Below are positions 36,699 to 49,849 of a stretch of 64,000 nt of DNA, piece after piece (positions within the stretch are counted from its first letter, which is position 1; each line of letters begins with the position of its first letter). Source of the DNA: Ophiosphaerella korrae. Its lineage: Eukaryota > Ascomycota > Dothideomycetes > Pleosporales > Phaeosphaeriaceae. The notes beneath the pieces were generated by a model. The model worked only from the letters and a program-made list of their open reading frames with translations, had not been told where the DNA came from and ran no database searches. The position numbers were made by a program, and so were the translations under genes. Location of the stretch: assembly GCA_028456385.1 (NCBI GenBank), contig JALNQF010000176.1, forward strand, positions 27,510 through 91,509, in the 5' to 3' direction.

Positions 36699-39073
36699 CT
36701 ATCTCCCCTCCTAGGCAGGTCCTAGTTTTCCTATCCTAGAGCTAGAGTTATTAGTCTAGTTTCTTTATTAATATAGAGTTCTTTATCCTCCCTTATAACT
36801 GTTTTATCTACACGTTGTTGCTACCTCCTTACTAATTGCGTACTACGCAATAGTGTCGAAATATTTCCTTGTTCTTGTTGTACTTCTCCTAAATTAAATC
36901 CTAAATCTCTTCCTTGTATTGTTTCTATAAACAATAGTAGGGCTTATAAGGTATGTATTCGTGCAAATATACGTAGTTCTTATAACGTGTCTAGTGTTTC
37001 TCTTTCTAAGTATACGTTTATTATACTTATTCTTACGTCTAGGCTTAATAATAATAGGGAAAGCTATTAACTAGACTTAAGAGAAATTACTATCTTAAAT
37101 TGTAGAGGCTAAAGCTAAGCGTAAGCGTATCTAGGAGCTTGCGTAGAGTAAGCTAGTAGAAAATTAAGCTCGTCTCTCCTATCTTCGTAAGATAAAGGCC
37201 TTAAATAATAAGAAATTAGCTAAGTAGTTAGTAGCTCTAGAAGCTAAGCTAGATCTAGATAAGGCGTTTAGTGTTGCTATAGCGGGTCCTACGCTAGACG
37301 TCCCTATTATCTCTCTATCTATCGTTAGTAATGTTAGTTCTCTTAGTTTGCCGCAAGGCGTTCTAGAGGGTTTTAACTTTAGTACTCCTCTAGTTTCTTA
37401 GAGTAATTAAGATTATCCTCTAGTTCCTATGTTTTCTCCTATAGTTGTCCTTTTTCGTCTATACCTATCTATTCTACTAAGTAGTAGTTTCTTCTATTGT
37501 AGAACTAGTGTGCTAGGATTTTCTTAACTTCTTATTCTTCTTATTCTCTATACGTATCTACTTTATATACTAGTAGTTCTACGTTTTATAGTGCTTGTTC
37601 TAGTAGGGCTATATAGAATATTAGGTATATCTTTATCTTATTTAGTAGCTTTAATTTAAATATAACTAGTATAACTTCTTTCTTAATTTTGTATAGTCCT
37701 ATCTTAACGTAGTCTAATTTTAAACTAGGTTGTTTACTTTTAATATTCTTTTATACTAACTATACTTTTTCTCTTTCTCTAAATTAAGGTCCCTCTTTAT
37801 ACTTTTTGTTATAGTACTTTACTATATAGTTGTGCAAGAATTCTACATCTTACCTTAGTTAATCGTGTATATCTTTAAGTCTATTAGCGAAGTTTTCTCC
37901 TCTTAGGGACTAAGATATCTAGTTTCTTAATATCTAGTATATATTAGGCTTAAATCTATAGTTCGCAAAGAAGGGTAATACTCTTATTACTATATTCTTT
38001 ACGCTGTTATATACTAGTTATGCTATAGGTAGTAACTATACCTAATTGTTCTAGTTGTAGTTAAGGTAGCATCTTAGGTATTATTCTACTATCTAATTTA
38101 TTCGTTCTAACTATCTATCTATTTGTAGGTAATATACTGTAGACATTATATATTTAATTCCTAATTACGCTATTATCGTTCCCTATAGTTTTAATATAAA
38201 TCGTACGTCTCTATCTATAACGATCTTATCTAGTAGTCTATATTAACTAATTACAGTTCCTAGAACTTAGTGTGTAGCGACCTTTGTCCTACTTTTTTCT
38301 TTATATAGTCTAAAGTATGTATACTTTATAAGCTTATCTACTATTATTAAGATTCTATTATATTTAACCCCTAATATTAGGTCTTTAGACTTTAGTAACT
38401 TTGTAATAAAGTCTATTGTAATAACTCCCTATAGTTATTCTAGTACTTCTACTAGTTGTAATATTCTATATAGTATATATCTATTATATTTATTCCTTTA
38501 GCATTCTATATAGTCTTGTAGTACCTCTATTACTAGTTGTCTTACTTTTAGAATATAGTAGTCTTGTAGTAGTCTATCTATTGTTTTCTTAATACCTTAG
38601 TAACTATATACTAGTAATTTATAAAATTGTTATATAAATTCTCTCTAGATCTTTTTTAGAATGTATATTCTTCTATAGGCTTGTACAAATCCTTCTTAGA
38701 TTTCTAGTTTTTCTGTTTCTTTAGATACTTCTTTCGTTATTTTCTAAATCTATTTATCTAGCTCGCTACTCTTCCTTTTAAGTGTTGCAGCTATTTTATA
38801 TGTATTTAGGACTAAGTATCTTTCTTCGTTCTTAACTAGAACTATACTAGTAGCGCTTACTTCTTCTTATAAGTCTAGTCTTCTACTAAGGGCATCTATA
38901 AACTAATTGTCTTTCCCTTTTGTATATATAATTTCTATATTAAATATTAACAAGTATTCCTACTATCTTGTATAGCGTTGTAATAGTTCTTTATTTATTA
39001 TAAATCTTATAAGATTCTTGTAGTCTATATAGACCTTTGTCTAATATTTCGCTCTTTATAGGTATACTCTCTA

Positions 39074-39271
39074 TTACTTAAATACTTTGTAGATTACTAG
39101 TATCTCCTTGTTGTAGATTAAGTAGTTAAGTTCTACTATCTTTATTTTCTTAGAGAAGTATTCGACTAAGTATTCTTTTTTAGTCTCTAGGTCTTCTTGT
39201 ATTAGTGCTATTCTATAGACTAAGTTAGATGCGTCTGTCTTTACTATTGCTAGTAGGTCTAGGTTATACAT
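39074..39271 (-). pseudogene. Open RNase H fragment of A2 Pol (65 codons)
   Basis: This is the only substantial open frame that belongs to a real gene. It encodes part of a Ty3/gypsy RNase H: Thr-Asp-Ala-Ser with the first catalytic Asp near residue 13, a Tyr-Phe-Ser-Lys-Lys segment corresponding to the usual AYxSKKL, and E-L-N-Y followed by Y-N-K-E-I-L, the family's ELNYxIYDKELL with Asp read as Asn. The Met at 39271 is an internal codon, not a true start; homology continues upstream into RT. It survived because few of its codons held CpA or TpG. It is not expected to make a functional protein. Confidence 0.88.
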
Positions 39272-41789
39272 TCTAATAACTAGGTTTTCTATAAACTTCT
39301 TCTTAATCTTCTTAAATACTTCGTCGCATTCCTATATCTATTTAAACGGTATATCTTTTTTTATAAGTCTTGTTATTAGTTCTATATCTTTAGACTATCT
39401 TACTATTAACTTTCTACAAAAGTTAGCTAGTCTATAAAATTATTATACTTCTTTTAGGTTTCTTAGTGTTAGCTATTCGTTAATTAACTTAATCTTTTCT
39501 AGATTAATCTTAATTTTTCCTAGTTCTATAATAAACCCTAGGAAATCTATTTCCTTTGTATAGAACTCGCATTTTCTTATCTTAAGAAATATCTTAGCTT
39601 CTACTAGCTTTTCTAGTACCTTGTATATATATTATATATATTCTTCCTCTATTTCTAAGAATATAAGAATATTGTCTAGGTATATAAATGTAAATACGTC
39701 TAAGTACTCCTTTAGTACTATATTAATTCTTTCTTAAAAGGCTACTAGTGCGTTTATTAAACTAAAGGGCATAACTACATATTTATACAATCTATACTAT
39801 ATTCTAAACGCTATTTTCTATTCGTTACCTTCTTTAATTCTAATCTAATAGTAGGCGTTCTAGATATCTAACTTTATAAAGATCGTTTCTCTTTATAGTT
39901 TATCTTATATTACGTCTATTTATAGTAAGGGGTATTAGTTTTTACTTATAACTACGTTAGTTTTCTTAAAATCTACGTAGGGCCTTTTTTTACTTATTCT
40001 CTTTTTGTCTATAAAAATAAGTCTATATACTACTAAGGACTTAGATTCTCTTATCTATTCTTTCTTTAGTGTATTTTTAATAAATACTCGTTTAATCTTT
40101 AATTCTTCTTCTATTTTTTAGTAGACTAGGCCCTACCCTATATTCTTTTTATCTTCTATTTCTATTGCTAAGTCCTATAGTTAATATTCTAGAATGTAAT
40201 CTTTAGGTTCTATAAGCTGTTCCTCCTATTTCTTATATTCTTCTAGGAATTCTCCTCTAGTTATATTTATATTAGCTTTTAACATATCTTTCTTTAAGTA
40301 GCTAATTTTTCCTATTCTCTAATTAATATATAGGTTAGTTATCTATAACTATAGTATACCTAGTATTATATCTTATTTATTATTAATTGTCGTTATATCT
40401 ATAACTATATTTTTAATTGTTATCCCTTCTAATTTAAGTATAGAGAGAACTATCTTAAACCTAATAGGTTCCTAGAATAGTTTTCCTTTAATTATACTTA
40501 GTTATTAAGGGTACTTCTTTATTATATAACGTATTCTTTATATTTCTACAAACTTCTTTAATATAAAGTTCTTTATAGCTCTACTATTAATTATTAATTA
40601 TACTTTCCTTCTTTAGTATATACCTTTCTTTGTAATGTATAGGCTCTCTATACCTTCTAGCTATTCTTGCTTAGGCGCTTTCCTAAATTATCTATCTTTC
40701 TAAGGCTATAGCCTTACCTTAAGCTTATATTCTTTGTATTTTAGATATTTATTATATATGTATTTGTACTATAGTCCTCCTTAGACGTATTTTTTTAGAT
40801 AGTTTTAGGCTAGGTCTTACTACTACGTATCTATCTTCTAGGATTATTTCCTATCTTTAGATATCTTCTACTAGGATTACTTTTATATAGTTATAGCCTC
40901 TTCTTCTTATAAGCTATACGTTATTATTTACTTTAGGGTTCCTGTATATAATATAATTCTTATCTAGGTATAATATCTATAATACTTTAAAATATACTAG
41001 ATACTTTAGGTCTATTATTTTGTTATCCCCTTCTTAGTACTTATCTCTTCTAAGTATATTTCTTGTTAAAATATAGTATACTACTAGTACTCTTAGTATA
41101 TAGGCTTTGTTAATCTATTACGTCTTTCTTATAAGGTACTACTACTCTCTTTCTATAAGTATTCTTCTTACTATAACTATATATTACTTTATCTATTCTT
41201 AAAATAGTATAAACTTTATTTCTTTAGGATTACGTTCTTTCTAGTCTTTATACGCTTCCTCTATACTTATAACTAGTAAGTATTTCTAAATAAACTTCTA
41301 TTATTTATTTTATTCCTCTATATCTATTATTATATAGCTATTATAGCTATATATATCTAGCTAGGTATACTCTATACCTCTTATACTAGTTTATCTCTTG
41401 CTTCCTTATAGTCCTTTAGAGGAAGTTATAGTTGTCTCTTTATTTAGTACTAGTCTTTTAGCCTAGATCGATAAGGTCTAGAGTTTTTCCCCTTCTAAGT
41501 CTTCTATTAGTAGGTCTATTATATATACTATTTCTTCTAGCTACGCTTTTATTCTTTCTTTTGTTACTACTACTTTGTTTCTCTATTATAAGAAATATCC
41601 TACTCTTTACTTACTAGAAAAATATATATAGTAGTCGTCTTTGTAATAAAAGGTCTAATAGAGTATTATATATTATAGTTCTTTACTCTTAGCTACTTTC
41701 TCCTAAGGTTTAGCCTAAACTTATAGTACTTTCTTCTTTTTCTTAGTTGTTTTTAACTAAGTCTCTTTATCTTTCTTATAGTCTTTACT

Positions 41790-42877
41790 CTTACAGCTAT
41801 TTATAAAGTGTCCTAGTTTCCTATATTTATAATATACTATATCTTTCTTTTTCTATAATTAGTAGTCTTTCGCGTAGTAGCCTTTTTTACTATAGTTAAA
41901 GTTCGTAAAGTCTTTATTCTTTCTTTTCTTCTTGTCCTTATTAGTATTAAGGATTATAGGGTCTCTAGCGTCCTAATTTCTTAGTTAGGTGCTATACTTG
42001 TTTTTCTTCTATTCTTAAAGATTATTATTAATTTAGATTACCTACTACTTTAGGGCTTCTAATATCCTAGGCTTCTCTATATAGATTATTTTGTATTAGA
42101 TTTTTTTATTTAATCCTTGCTTAAATTATAATATTAGTGTAGATTTATTCTATTCTATATTTTATAATAGTTATTTAAACTATAATATATACTTAGGTAT
42201 ACTCTTTTGTTGTATAAGTCTTTTAAGCTTTTCTTCTACTTATTAGGTAATATCTATATTCCTAAATACTACTCTTATTTGTTTAGTAAAGTATTTATAA
42301 CTTCTAAAAATAGCTCTAGTTTTATCCTTCTATATTATTAGAGCGTATATTGTATAATCTATCTAGTAAGGTTTAAACTATCTTATCGTATCCTCTTTAA
42401 GGTATATTCTAATATATATTACTTTCTTTTCTTCTATGTCGAAGTATAGTACTTATATATCTATCTAGAGTTGTACTAAGGCTATAAAGGGTCTTAGTTT
42501 CTTCCTTGTTCTATTAAACTTTTTAAGGATAGGTATCTTAGGTAGTTTCTTCGTCGCACTTATCTCTAGGCGTTACGTAATTAATTCTATTTAGTTTTAT
42601 CCTTTAATAATAGCTTTAATCTAGGCCTTGTTTTGCTTTATATATTCCTAAAGTTCCTTGTTCTAAGTTTCTAGTGCGTTAATTACTATCTTTATATCTT
42701 CTTTTTTAGAGATTAGATTGTTTATATATCTTCTAACTATTTTCTATATAGTGTTATCTAACTCGTAACTACTTATAGGTGCTTTCGCTACTTATTTAGT
42801 TAAACTTTCTACTATTATGTTAGCTAGACTATACGCTTACTTACGCTTCGCTTCTCTTAATAACTAAATTAGTAAGG
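41790..42877 (-). pseudogene. A2 gag relic with zinc knuckles
   Basis: Minus-strand nucleocapsid region. Two knuckle remnants lie at about 41795-41905, in the same arrangement as A1 (19291-19405). The stretch next to the 5' LTR, 42500-42870, aligns with A5 gag in reverse complement and with A1 and A3. The frame is interrupted by TAG/TAA. Confidence 0.8.
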
Positions 42878-43303
42878 TGTAACTAGGTGTTTACTAGGGT
42901 TAACTTCCTAGTACCTAAAAGGTGTTAGTAGATTAGGAGTTAATAGTAAAAGCTCGTGTAGTAATTATATAATAACTATTAAATAATAGAAGATATTTTA
43001 TAACTATCTTGTATTAGCGTTCTATAGTTAAGAGATTAGATTACTAATACTATCCTAATAATGCGTATTACTACTAACTATATACTTGTTGTAATCTGTA
43101 ATCTATAGTTACTAAGACTAGTAGATTGTAGATTATCCTAATCTATAATCTATTAATACTAAGAATCTATAGATTATAGATTACCCTAGGTGTTCTAATT
43201 ATGTGTAGCTTCCTAGTTAGGTTCGTATCCCTCAGAGTTATATAACTCTAGGTTCGTAGGACTAATTAGTTCTATCTGTAGTTCTCTTGTTACTGTCGTA
43301 ATA
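42878..43303 (-). repeat. A2 5' LTR (426 bp)
   Basis: Starts TGTAACTAGG and ends GTCGTAATA. It includes a perfect 16-bp palindrome AGAGTTATATAACTCT (43234-43249) absent from the partner LTR, and the same AATCTATAG-type dyads. Confidence 0.85.
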
Positions 43304-43863
43304 TAGAAAATAATCTTAATTACTCTAAGAAACTAGAAGAGTTCTAAAATTAAAATCTTCTAGACCGCCTTATAGTAAATAGAGAAAACTTACGCTACTA
43401 GTAATAAGTAGAGAGGCGCTAGACGCGCCTAATATAATAGGAGCTAGAATAGTCTCTATAATAGTTTTAAAGTCTAACTTAAACTTTAAGAAGATAGCTT
43501 ACTTAATAAACTTTATATTATTTAAGGCCTTTATCTTATAAAGATAAATTAAACAAGTATAATTTTCTATTTATATACTTAGAATTTAATTACGTTCCTT
43601 TTTAGCTTCTATAATCTATAATATTAGTTTTTCTTAAGTATAGTTAATAGCTTTCTTTATTATAAATAAGTATAGATACGCAAATAAGTATTCTTAACCT
43701 ATACTTAGCTAGTAATATACTAGATAGTTTATAAGAAGAGTAAGTATTAGTATAAATATACGCTTTATAAATTTTACTATACTTTAAAAAAAGATAAACT
43801 AATAAAAAGTTTAAAGACTTATAATAAGAATAAAGAAATATTATAATACTATAACTATAAAGA
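43304..43863 (+). mobile_element. Family A copy A5, 3' part, plus strand
   Basis: Reverse complement of the family-A region between integrase and the 3' LTR (compare A3 at about 55560-56110). It starts abruptly after the A2 LTR and ends at about 43863, where family B begins, before reaching its own 3' LTR. With 35115-36269 it forms one element lacking pol. Confidence 0.75.
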
Positions 43864-44091
43864 AGTTATCTCTTATATCTCTTATTCTCGCACTAATATT
43901 AGTAAGTTATAACTTACTAATATTATAAACTTATAAATATTTAACTACCTTTCTACTTTTAGTTAGCGCTTAGTAAGCTACTAAGTATATATACCTAGTG
44001 CTTACTTAGATAGCTTTATCTACTATTTACTCTTTTTAGTTAATTATTAAAACTAATTTATTATATCATCTTACGTAAAGTCTACCTTATA
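43864..44091 (+). repeat. Family B 5' LTR (about 228 bp)
   Basis: Shares start and end with 52243-52539 but lacks about 70 bp of TTACTAATATT-type repeats found in the 3' copy. The ends are approximate by a few bases. Confidence 0.75.
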
Positions 44092-47000
44092 TAATAGTAG
44101 ATCTCTATAAATATTTTACTTTTATAGGCCTCTCTATAACCTAGAACTACGCTAGTAGCCTTTTTACTTATACTAAAGTTACTATAAAATAGCTAATTAT
44201 AGCTAACTCTTAATTAAGCTTAGCTAGCTAAAAAGAACTATACTACTAGGAATTAGATCCTACCTTAGCTATAGCGCGCTAGGTAGCCTCTTAAGTTTAC
44301 TATATTATAGTTCTAGTTAAGGTTTCTAGTACTCTCTTTTTACTAGTACTAGCGCTAATATTCTAGAAAGAAATACATACTAAAGAAAAGTAGTTTAACT
44401 ACTTTATAGGTTATAAAGCTTTAGCTTATACTTACTATATATACCTAGGTAAGGGCGTACTTATACTAGGTATTAAACCTAGGTAGTAGCGCTAGAGAAA
44501 GAAAAGACCTCTAAACCTACGTAAATTACTAGTACTTAATTTACAAGAACTAAGTAATAAAGCGCCCTAGACTCTACTAAAACCTTTACTAGCTAGCGCT
44601 AAAGATCTAAATCTTTATAAACTAATAGCTAAACACACTAATATAGTATATAAATACTATAACTTAGCTTATTATACTATAACTTAGTTATATAAAAAAT
44701 TTACTATCTACTTAAAGGCTAGCTTCTTAAATTAAAATAATACTAACTTATAACTTCTTTATTACTTATACTAAGTATACTTATAAGATAAAAATACGCT
44801 ATAAATATTAAACTATAGTTCTAGTAAAGAACTAAAAGAATACTCTAAAGCTACTATACTATAAAAAATCTATAAAATACGTACTAGAACTAAGTCTCTA
44901 GAAAAATAGACTTAGAAACTTACTATAATAACTACTCTAATAAAAAAAGTACTAAGTAACTTCTAATAATATTTTAAGTCCTCTTTATAGAAAAATAAAA
45001 GAAAATAAATAATAGACTTTAAATCTTTTATTTAGCTAAAACTACCTAGTAAACTAAATTTCTAACCTAATATAATTCTTTAATAAGTACTAAGTACTAT
45101 TCTAGCTAATAGCTCTATAATAGACTTAACTACTCCTAACTAACTTATTATAGAAGAATTTAACCTAGATATAGACTTTACCTCCTTTAACTAAGGTAGC
45201 CTCCTAAAGTATAAACTAGTTACTAAGGTCTTTTTTAATAACTAGACTATATTAAACAACTTAATTAATAATACTTAACTAAACGTTAGCTAAGTATTAT
45301 TACCCTAGCCTATACCTAAGCTAGAGAACCTAGAAGAGCTAAGAGATAATTTACTACTAAACGCTATAATTAATAAAGACCTACTACTAAAAATAGTCTT
45401 TATATCTTAGGATAAACTTAAGAAATTACTTACTAAGTTTACTAAGCTCTAACCTTTATTTTATACCTTATTACTAACCTTATACTAGAGAATTAAAGAT
45501 AATAAACCTAGTAATTACTTATCTCTTATAGAGTTTACTCTAGCTAGAATAGTATTATACCTAGTAGTTATAAATACTTAGATATAGAACGTAATTAATA
45601 TAGTAAATAAATAAAACTAAAAGCTTATAGCTAGAGTAAGTAAAGTAGATAAATAACTCTCTTAATAAAATAACTAATTAGTTTAACTCTAAGAATACCT
45701 AGTATAATTACTCTTAGACTATAACTATATTATAGAGTAATATAATACCTTAGGCTAAAGAGCTACTTAATATAAAGCTCTATAAGAAAAAGCTATAGTA
45801 AAATATAACTACTTATATAAAGTAGTAATCTACTAAGAAAACTTAATAGCTAAATAAACTAAGCTAGAAACTTTTAATATTAATATACTAGCGTAGAAAG
45901 ATATAGAACTACTTTATACTAAGATCTTACTATAAGGCTAGTAACTTAGCTTCTTTAAAAGAGAGTTTAAACCCTAAGTACTAGTAGTAGGCTACTATAT
46001 CTTTAATAGAGAAGAGTTTACCTTAACTCTCTTCTTAACTAGTATCTAAGAGCTAGCCTTTAATTTTTACTAGTATAAAGAATAAAAAGACTACTTTATA
46101 AAACTCTTATAATTTTTAAGTATAAGACGCTACGTAGATATTATATCCTTTATCTAGTCTATATATAATTACTTTATTACTAATAGAAAAAAATATATTA
46201 GCTTATAAACCTAAGCTAACGTTATTATATACTACTATATAGAATTAGCTTACTTATACCTTACTATTCTAAATAGTATTACTTACTTATACTAAAAAGA
46301 ATTTATATATTTCTTTATACTTTTTTACTAATTTAGTAATATAAATATAGTAGGATTAGGAGAAGTATGTTATAAAACCCTAGAAATAGCTAAATTTAGA
46401 CTAGATTAACTAATCTATATAACTACCTAGTTATTATAAGCTAAATTCTTCTATAAATTTAATAATATTAGCTTTAAACTATAATAAAACTTATAGCTAT
46501 ATAATATCTACCTTTAAAAAAAGCTACAACTTTAGCTTAAAGAGGCTACTAGTACTACCCTTAGTATCTATAATAGCTCTACTAATTTTTAAAAGATAAT
46601 CTTAATATTAGAAAATAAAGTAAATATTTACAACCTAGATATAAGCTCTAAGTAAACCTAGCTTTATACCCTAGTACTTACAAGAGCTAAAATAAGAGCG
46701 TAGATATATAACTTTAAAGAAGAACTAGTTATAACTTTATAAAAACTAAAATACTATTAACTATAACTAGAAAGTATATTTAGAGGAATATACCTAACTA
46801 GTAAAATAGCTACTATAATTAAAACTAAGAACTCTAAAATAATTTTATACTAAGGCTATAGAAAGATAAGTATTAAGAAGCTAGACTATACTACTTATAA
46901 ATAAATAAAAGCTACTAAATCTAAGATACTTACTAATACTATAAACTACTATATAGCTACCTATATAGTAATAGACTCTAAAATAGATATAGAAATAGAA

Positions 47001-47990
47001 GACTAATTCTTTAAATATAACTCCTAACTAGATATAGAGCTAGAACTAGAGCCTAACTTAGACTAGGACTTAGAAAACAACGTTCTCTAGGCTTAAAGCT
47101 TTAGCCTAGAGATTATATAAACTAGAAGAGTATAATTAACTACTAAAGTATAACTCTTAGTATAGCTATATCTTATATACTTACTTATAGAATATAGATA
47201 GTCTAGTATAAGAAACTACTAACTAATCTAATAGAAGCTAAGCTAAACTAATTCTTATTTACTAGCTTCTTAGGTAAAGACTATATAGTACTCTATATAG
47301 CTAGAACCTTAGCTAATAATAGAGCTAATATAAACTTTATTTACTAAAAATTTACTTAGAAGATTATAAAATTATAAACTATCTAGCTACTTTAACTTAT
47401 TATCTATAAAGAATATAATAGTTCTCTCTCTAAGTCTATTACGTATTAGGTTAAGTTTTACTTATAAGTAGGCGTATATATTAAATAGACCTCTACCTAT
47501 ATTATTAAAAATATAGGCTAATTTAACCTTATTTTAGAATTTTTATAGTTTTAGGCTTATACTATTAAACTTAACTACTATAATAAAATATTACTATTCT
47601 TTAATATTTACTACTAATAGTACTACTAGACAACTAATAAAATCTCCTTAGTAGTATACTATAGTATACCTAGATATTACTCTACTATAGCCTTAAAGAA
47701 GCTAGAACTTAAACTATTATCTACTCTTATAAGGTCCCTAAGTAGGCACCTTAATAAGTATAAATAGAACTTATTAATAGATATTTAAACTATTAGTTAT
47801 TAGATAATTATAGCTATTACTAGAAGAAGTAGATATACGCTTATAGTACTTACTTTAGATAAAATACTACTACTAGTATACTACTATAAAGTAGCTAAAG
47901 AAGTAGATTACGTATAATTTTATAAACTACTACTTATAGTAGAGCTTAAAGATATCCTATTTATAGAACTACTCTAACTATATTAAGACT
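44092..47990 (+). pseudogene. Family B gag and N-terminal Pol region (degraded)
   Basis: This long region precedes the RT of family B. Plus-strand readings are protein-like in pieces, with an acidic stretch around 46970-47060 (Asp/Glu/Leu-rich). A possible CCHC remnant near 44650 was too degraded to accept. From about 47400 to 47990 the reading resembles the protease-to-RT linker of fungal gypsy Pol. Gag and protease must lie here by position, but I cannot place their borders. Confidence 0.5.
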
Positions 47991-48019
47991 TAATGCTCTA
48001 TTTTTATAAGAAAGCTACT

Positions 48020-48960
48020 AAAGAACTTTCTTTTTATAGGCTATATAACCTAGAAATTACCTTTAAGCTTAGCGTAAAAATCCTAGACGCTAAACCTTAC
48101 TCTTTTACTAGAAAATAAGATAAAGTAATCTAGAAAAATATCTAAGAAATATAAAGTAAGAGCTTTATTAGTAAATATAGCTCCTTAGCTAAGAATAACT
48201 TACTAATTATAGCTAAACTAGATATTAGTTTATAAGTTTATATAAACTACTACAAGCTAAATAAATCTACTATTAAAGACTAGTACCTTATTCTATTCTT
48301 TAGTGAAATACTAGCTTACTTAAATAAGGTAAAGATTTTCTCTAAATTTAACATAATATATACTTTTTACTACTTACGTATTACTTTAAATTTAGAATAG
48401 CTAACTACCTTTATTACTTACTTTAGTATATATACTTATAAGGTAGTACTCTTTAGCTTTACTAACGTACTAGCTACCTTTTAGCGCGCTATTAACTTAG
48501 CCCTACTAGAATATTTAGACAACTTCTACACTATAAATATAGATAACGTCCTAATATACTCTAATAATAAAATAGACTATATCTAGTATATTTATAAAGT
48601 ACTTATATAACTAAAAAAATAAAGCTTTTATATAGACTCTAAAAAATCTAGCCTCTATACTACTTTAGTTAAGTTTTTAGGTATAATTATCTTTAATAAA
48701 AAAATTATAATAGATCTCTCTAAAGTTAAAGCTATCTAGGAGTAAGAAATACTAAAGACTACTAAAGAAGTCCTAGCCTTTCTAGGCTATACTAGATTTC
48801 TCTAGCGCTTTATTAAAGATTACTTAAGTTTTACCTTACTACTTACTAAGTTAATTAAGTCTAAGGTTATTACTAAACTTACTAAAAGAAATAGGCTACT
48901 TCTTTAAAAACTTAGTATAAGCCTTTTATAATTACCTAAAAATTTATAGATACTTTTAAT
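48020..48960 (+). pseudogene. Family B reverse transcriptase (degraded)
   Basis: The plus-strand reading starts with a segment equivalent to the LPxHRxYDHxI motif upstream of RT (about 48025-48110). It then gives the fingers and palm, and the catalytic box read as Asn-Ile-Asp-Asn-Val-Leu-Ile-Tyr-Ser (48536-48562), where xIDDVLIYS is expected, so one catalytic Asp is lost. The V-K-F-L-G-I-I-I motif (about 48668-48691) and the A-F-L-G-Y-T-R-F motif (about 48775-48800) follow in order. These are diagnostic of Ty3/gypsy RT. Stops are all TAG/TAA. Confidence 0.92.
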
Positions 48961-48999
48961 AAACTAAAATCTACTTTTTAGCTAAAAGTAGTTTTACTT

Positions 49000-49400
49000 T
49001 ACTTTAACCTCTTAAAACTAATCTATATCTAAACTAATACTGCTAGGTAAGCTTTAGGTAGAGTAATAAGCTAACTAAACTAAGATAGAATCTAATAGCT
49101 AGTTAGCTTCTTCTTAAAAAAATACACTCTAGTAGAATATAATTATAATATCTACGACCTAGAACTTATAGCTATAATCTAAGTATTTAAAGAATAAGAA
49201 CTAAAGCTTATAGGTAGTCTATATATAATCTATATTATAATAAACTACTATAATTTAAAAACTTTTATAATAACTAAAAAGCTTTATTACTACTAAGCTT
49301 ACTAGTTATTATTTCTATCCTAATTTAATTTCTATATTAAATACATACTTAGTAATATAAACAAGGTTATAGACGCCTTAAGCTACTAACTATAGAATTA
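49000..49400 (+). pseudogene. Family B RNase H (degraded)
   Basis: Readable landmarks are V-E-Y-N-Y-N-I-Y-D-L-E-L-I-A-I-I at about 49133-49180, equivalent to the ECNYDIYDKELLAI motif with the catalytic Glu and Asp kept, and a Leu-Lys-Thr-Phe-Ile-Ile-Thr-Lys-Lys-Leu stretch at about 49255-49285. The V-I-D-A-L-S end of the connection region follows at about 49365-49385, matching the usual KADALSR. The first catalytic Asp (usual TDAS) is not clearly readable. Confidence 0.88.
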
Positions 49401-49849
49401 CTTTATAGATAATTCTAATCTATAAGTATTAAGAGCTAATAAGATTATCTTAAGCCTTTAAGTCTTAGCTTTAAGTGTAAAACCTATACTAAATATAGTA
49501 ATTTACGCTCTAAGCCTTATAGACTTATAAAAGCTAAATAGATTTATACTAGAATAAGCTACTATAGTATACGCCTACTTTTACTATATTATAAGAATAA
49601 AACCTAAATTAGTAAACTTACTAGAAGATTTTTTACTACTTTGTAATAGAAAACTAGACCTAGAACTTCTACTATATATTATTAACCTACGCCTAATAGA
49701 AGAATTACTAGATATAGAATACTTAGAAGACTATATAGCCTAAGCTATATTTACTACTATAGATAGTAGATAATAAAAACTCTTAAAAGCCTTCTATAAA
49801 GTAAGATACTACTTTTTATATACTAATATTAGCTCTACTAGATTAGAGA

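Larger units (their letters stand above)
36270..43303 (-). mobile_element. Ty3/gypsy family A, copy A2
   Basis: 7034-bp minus-strand element with LTRs of 429 and 426 bp. It has the same gag-pol order as A1 and is visibly less RIP-mutated: more CpA/TpG survives and a 65-codon RNase H frame is open. Landmarks on the minus strand are zinc knuckles about 41795-41905, protease NSRA about 40575-40600, the RT box YLDN at 39671-39682 and integrase about 37800-38700. A polypurine tract GGAGGGGAGATAG (complement) abuts the left LTR. Unlike A1 and A3, the 5 bp on each side do not match (ACTAA and TAGAA), so it was not placed by a simple insertion at its present site. Confidence 0.92.

Noticed and set aside
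44645..44700. Possible CCHC zinc knuckle in family B gag
   Set aside because: All presumed Cys and His would have to be inferred from Tyr codons and the spacing to the last Cys does not fit.
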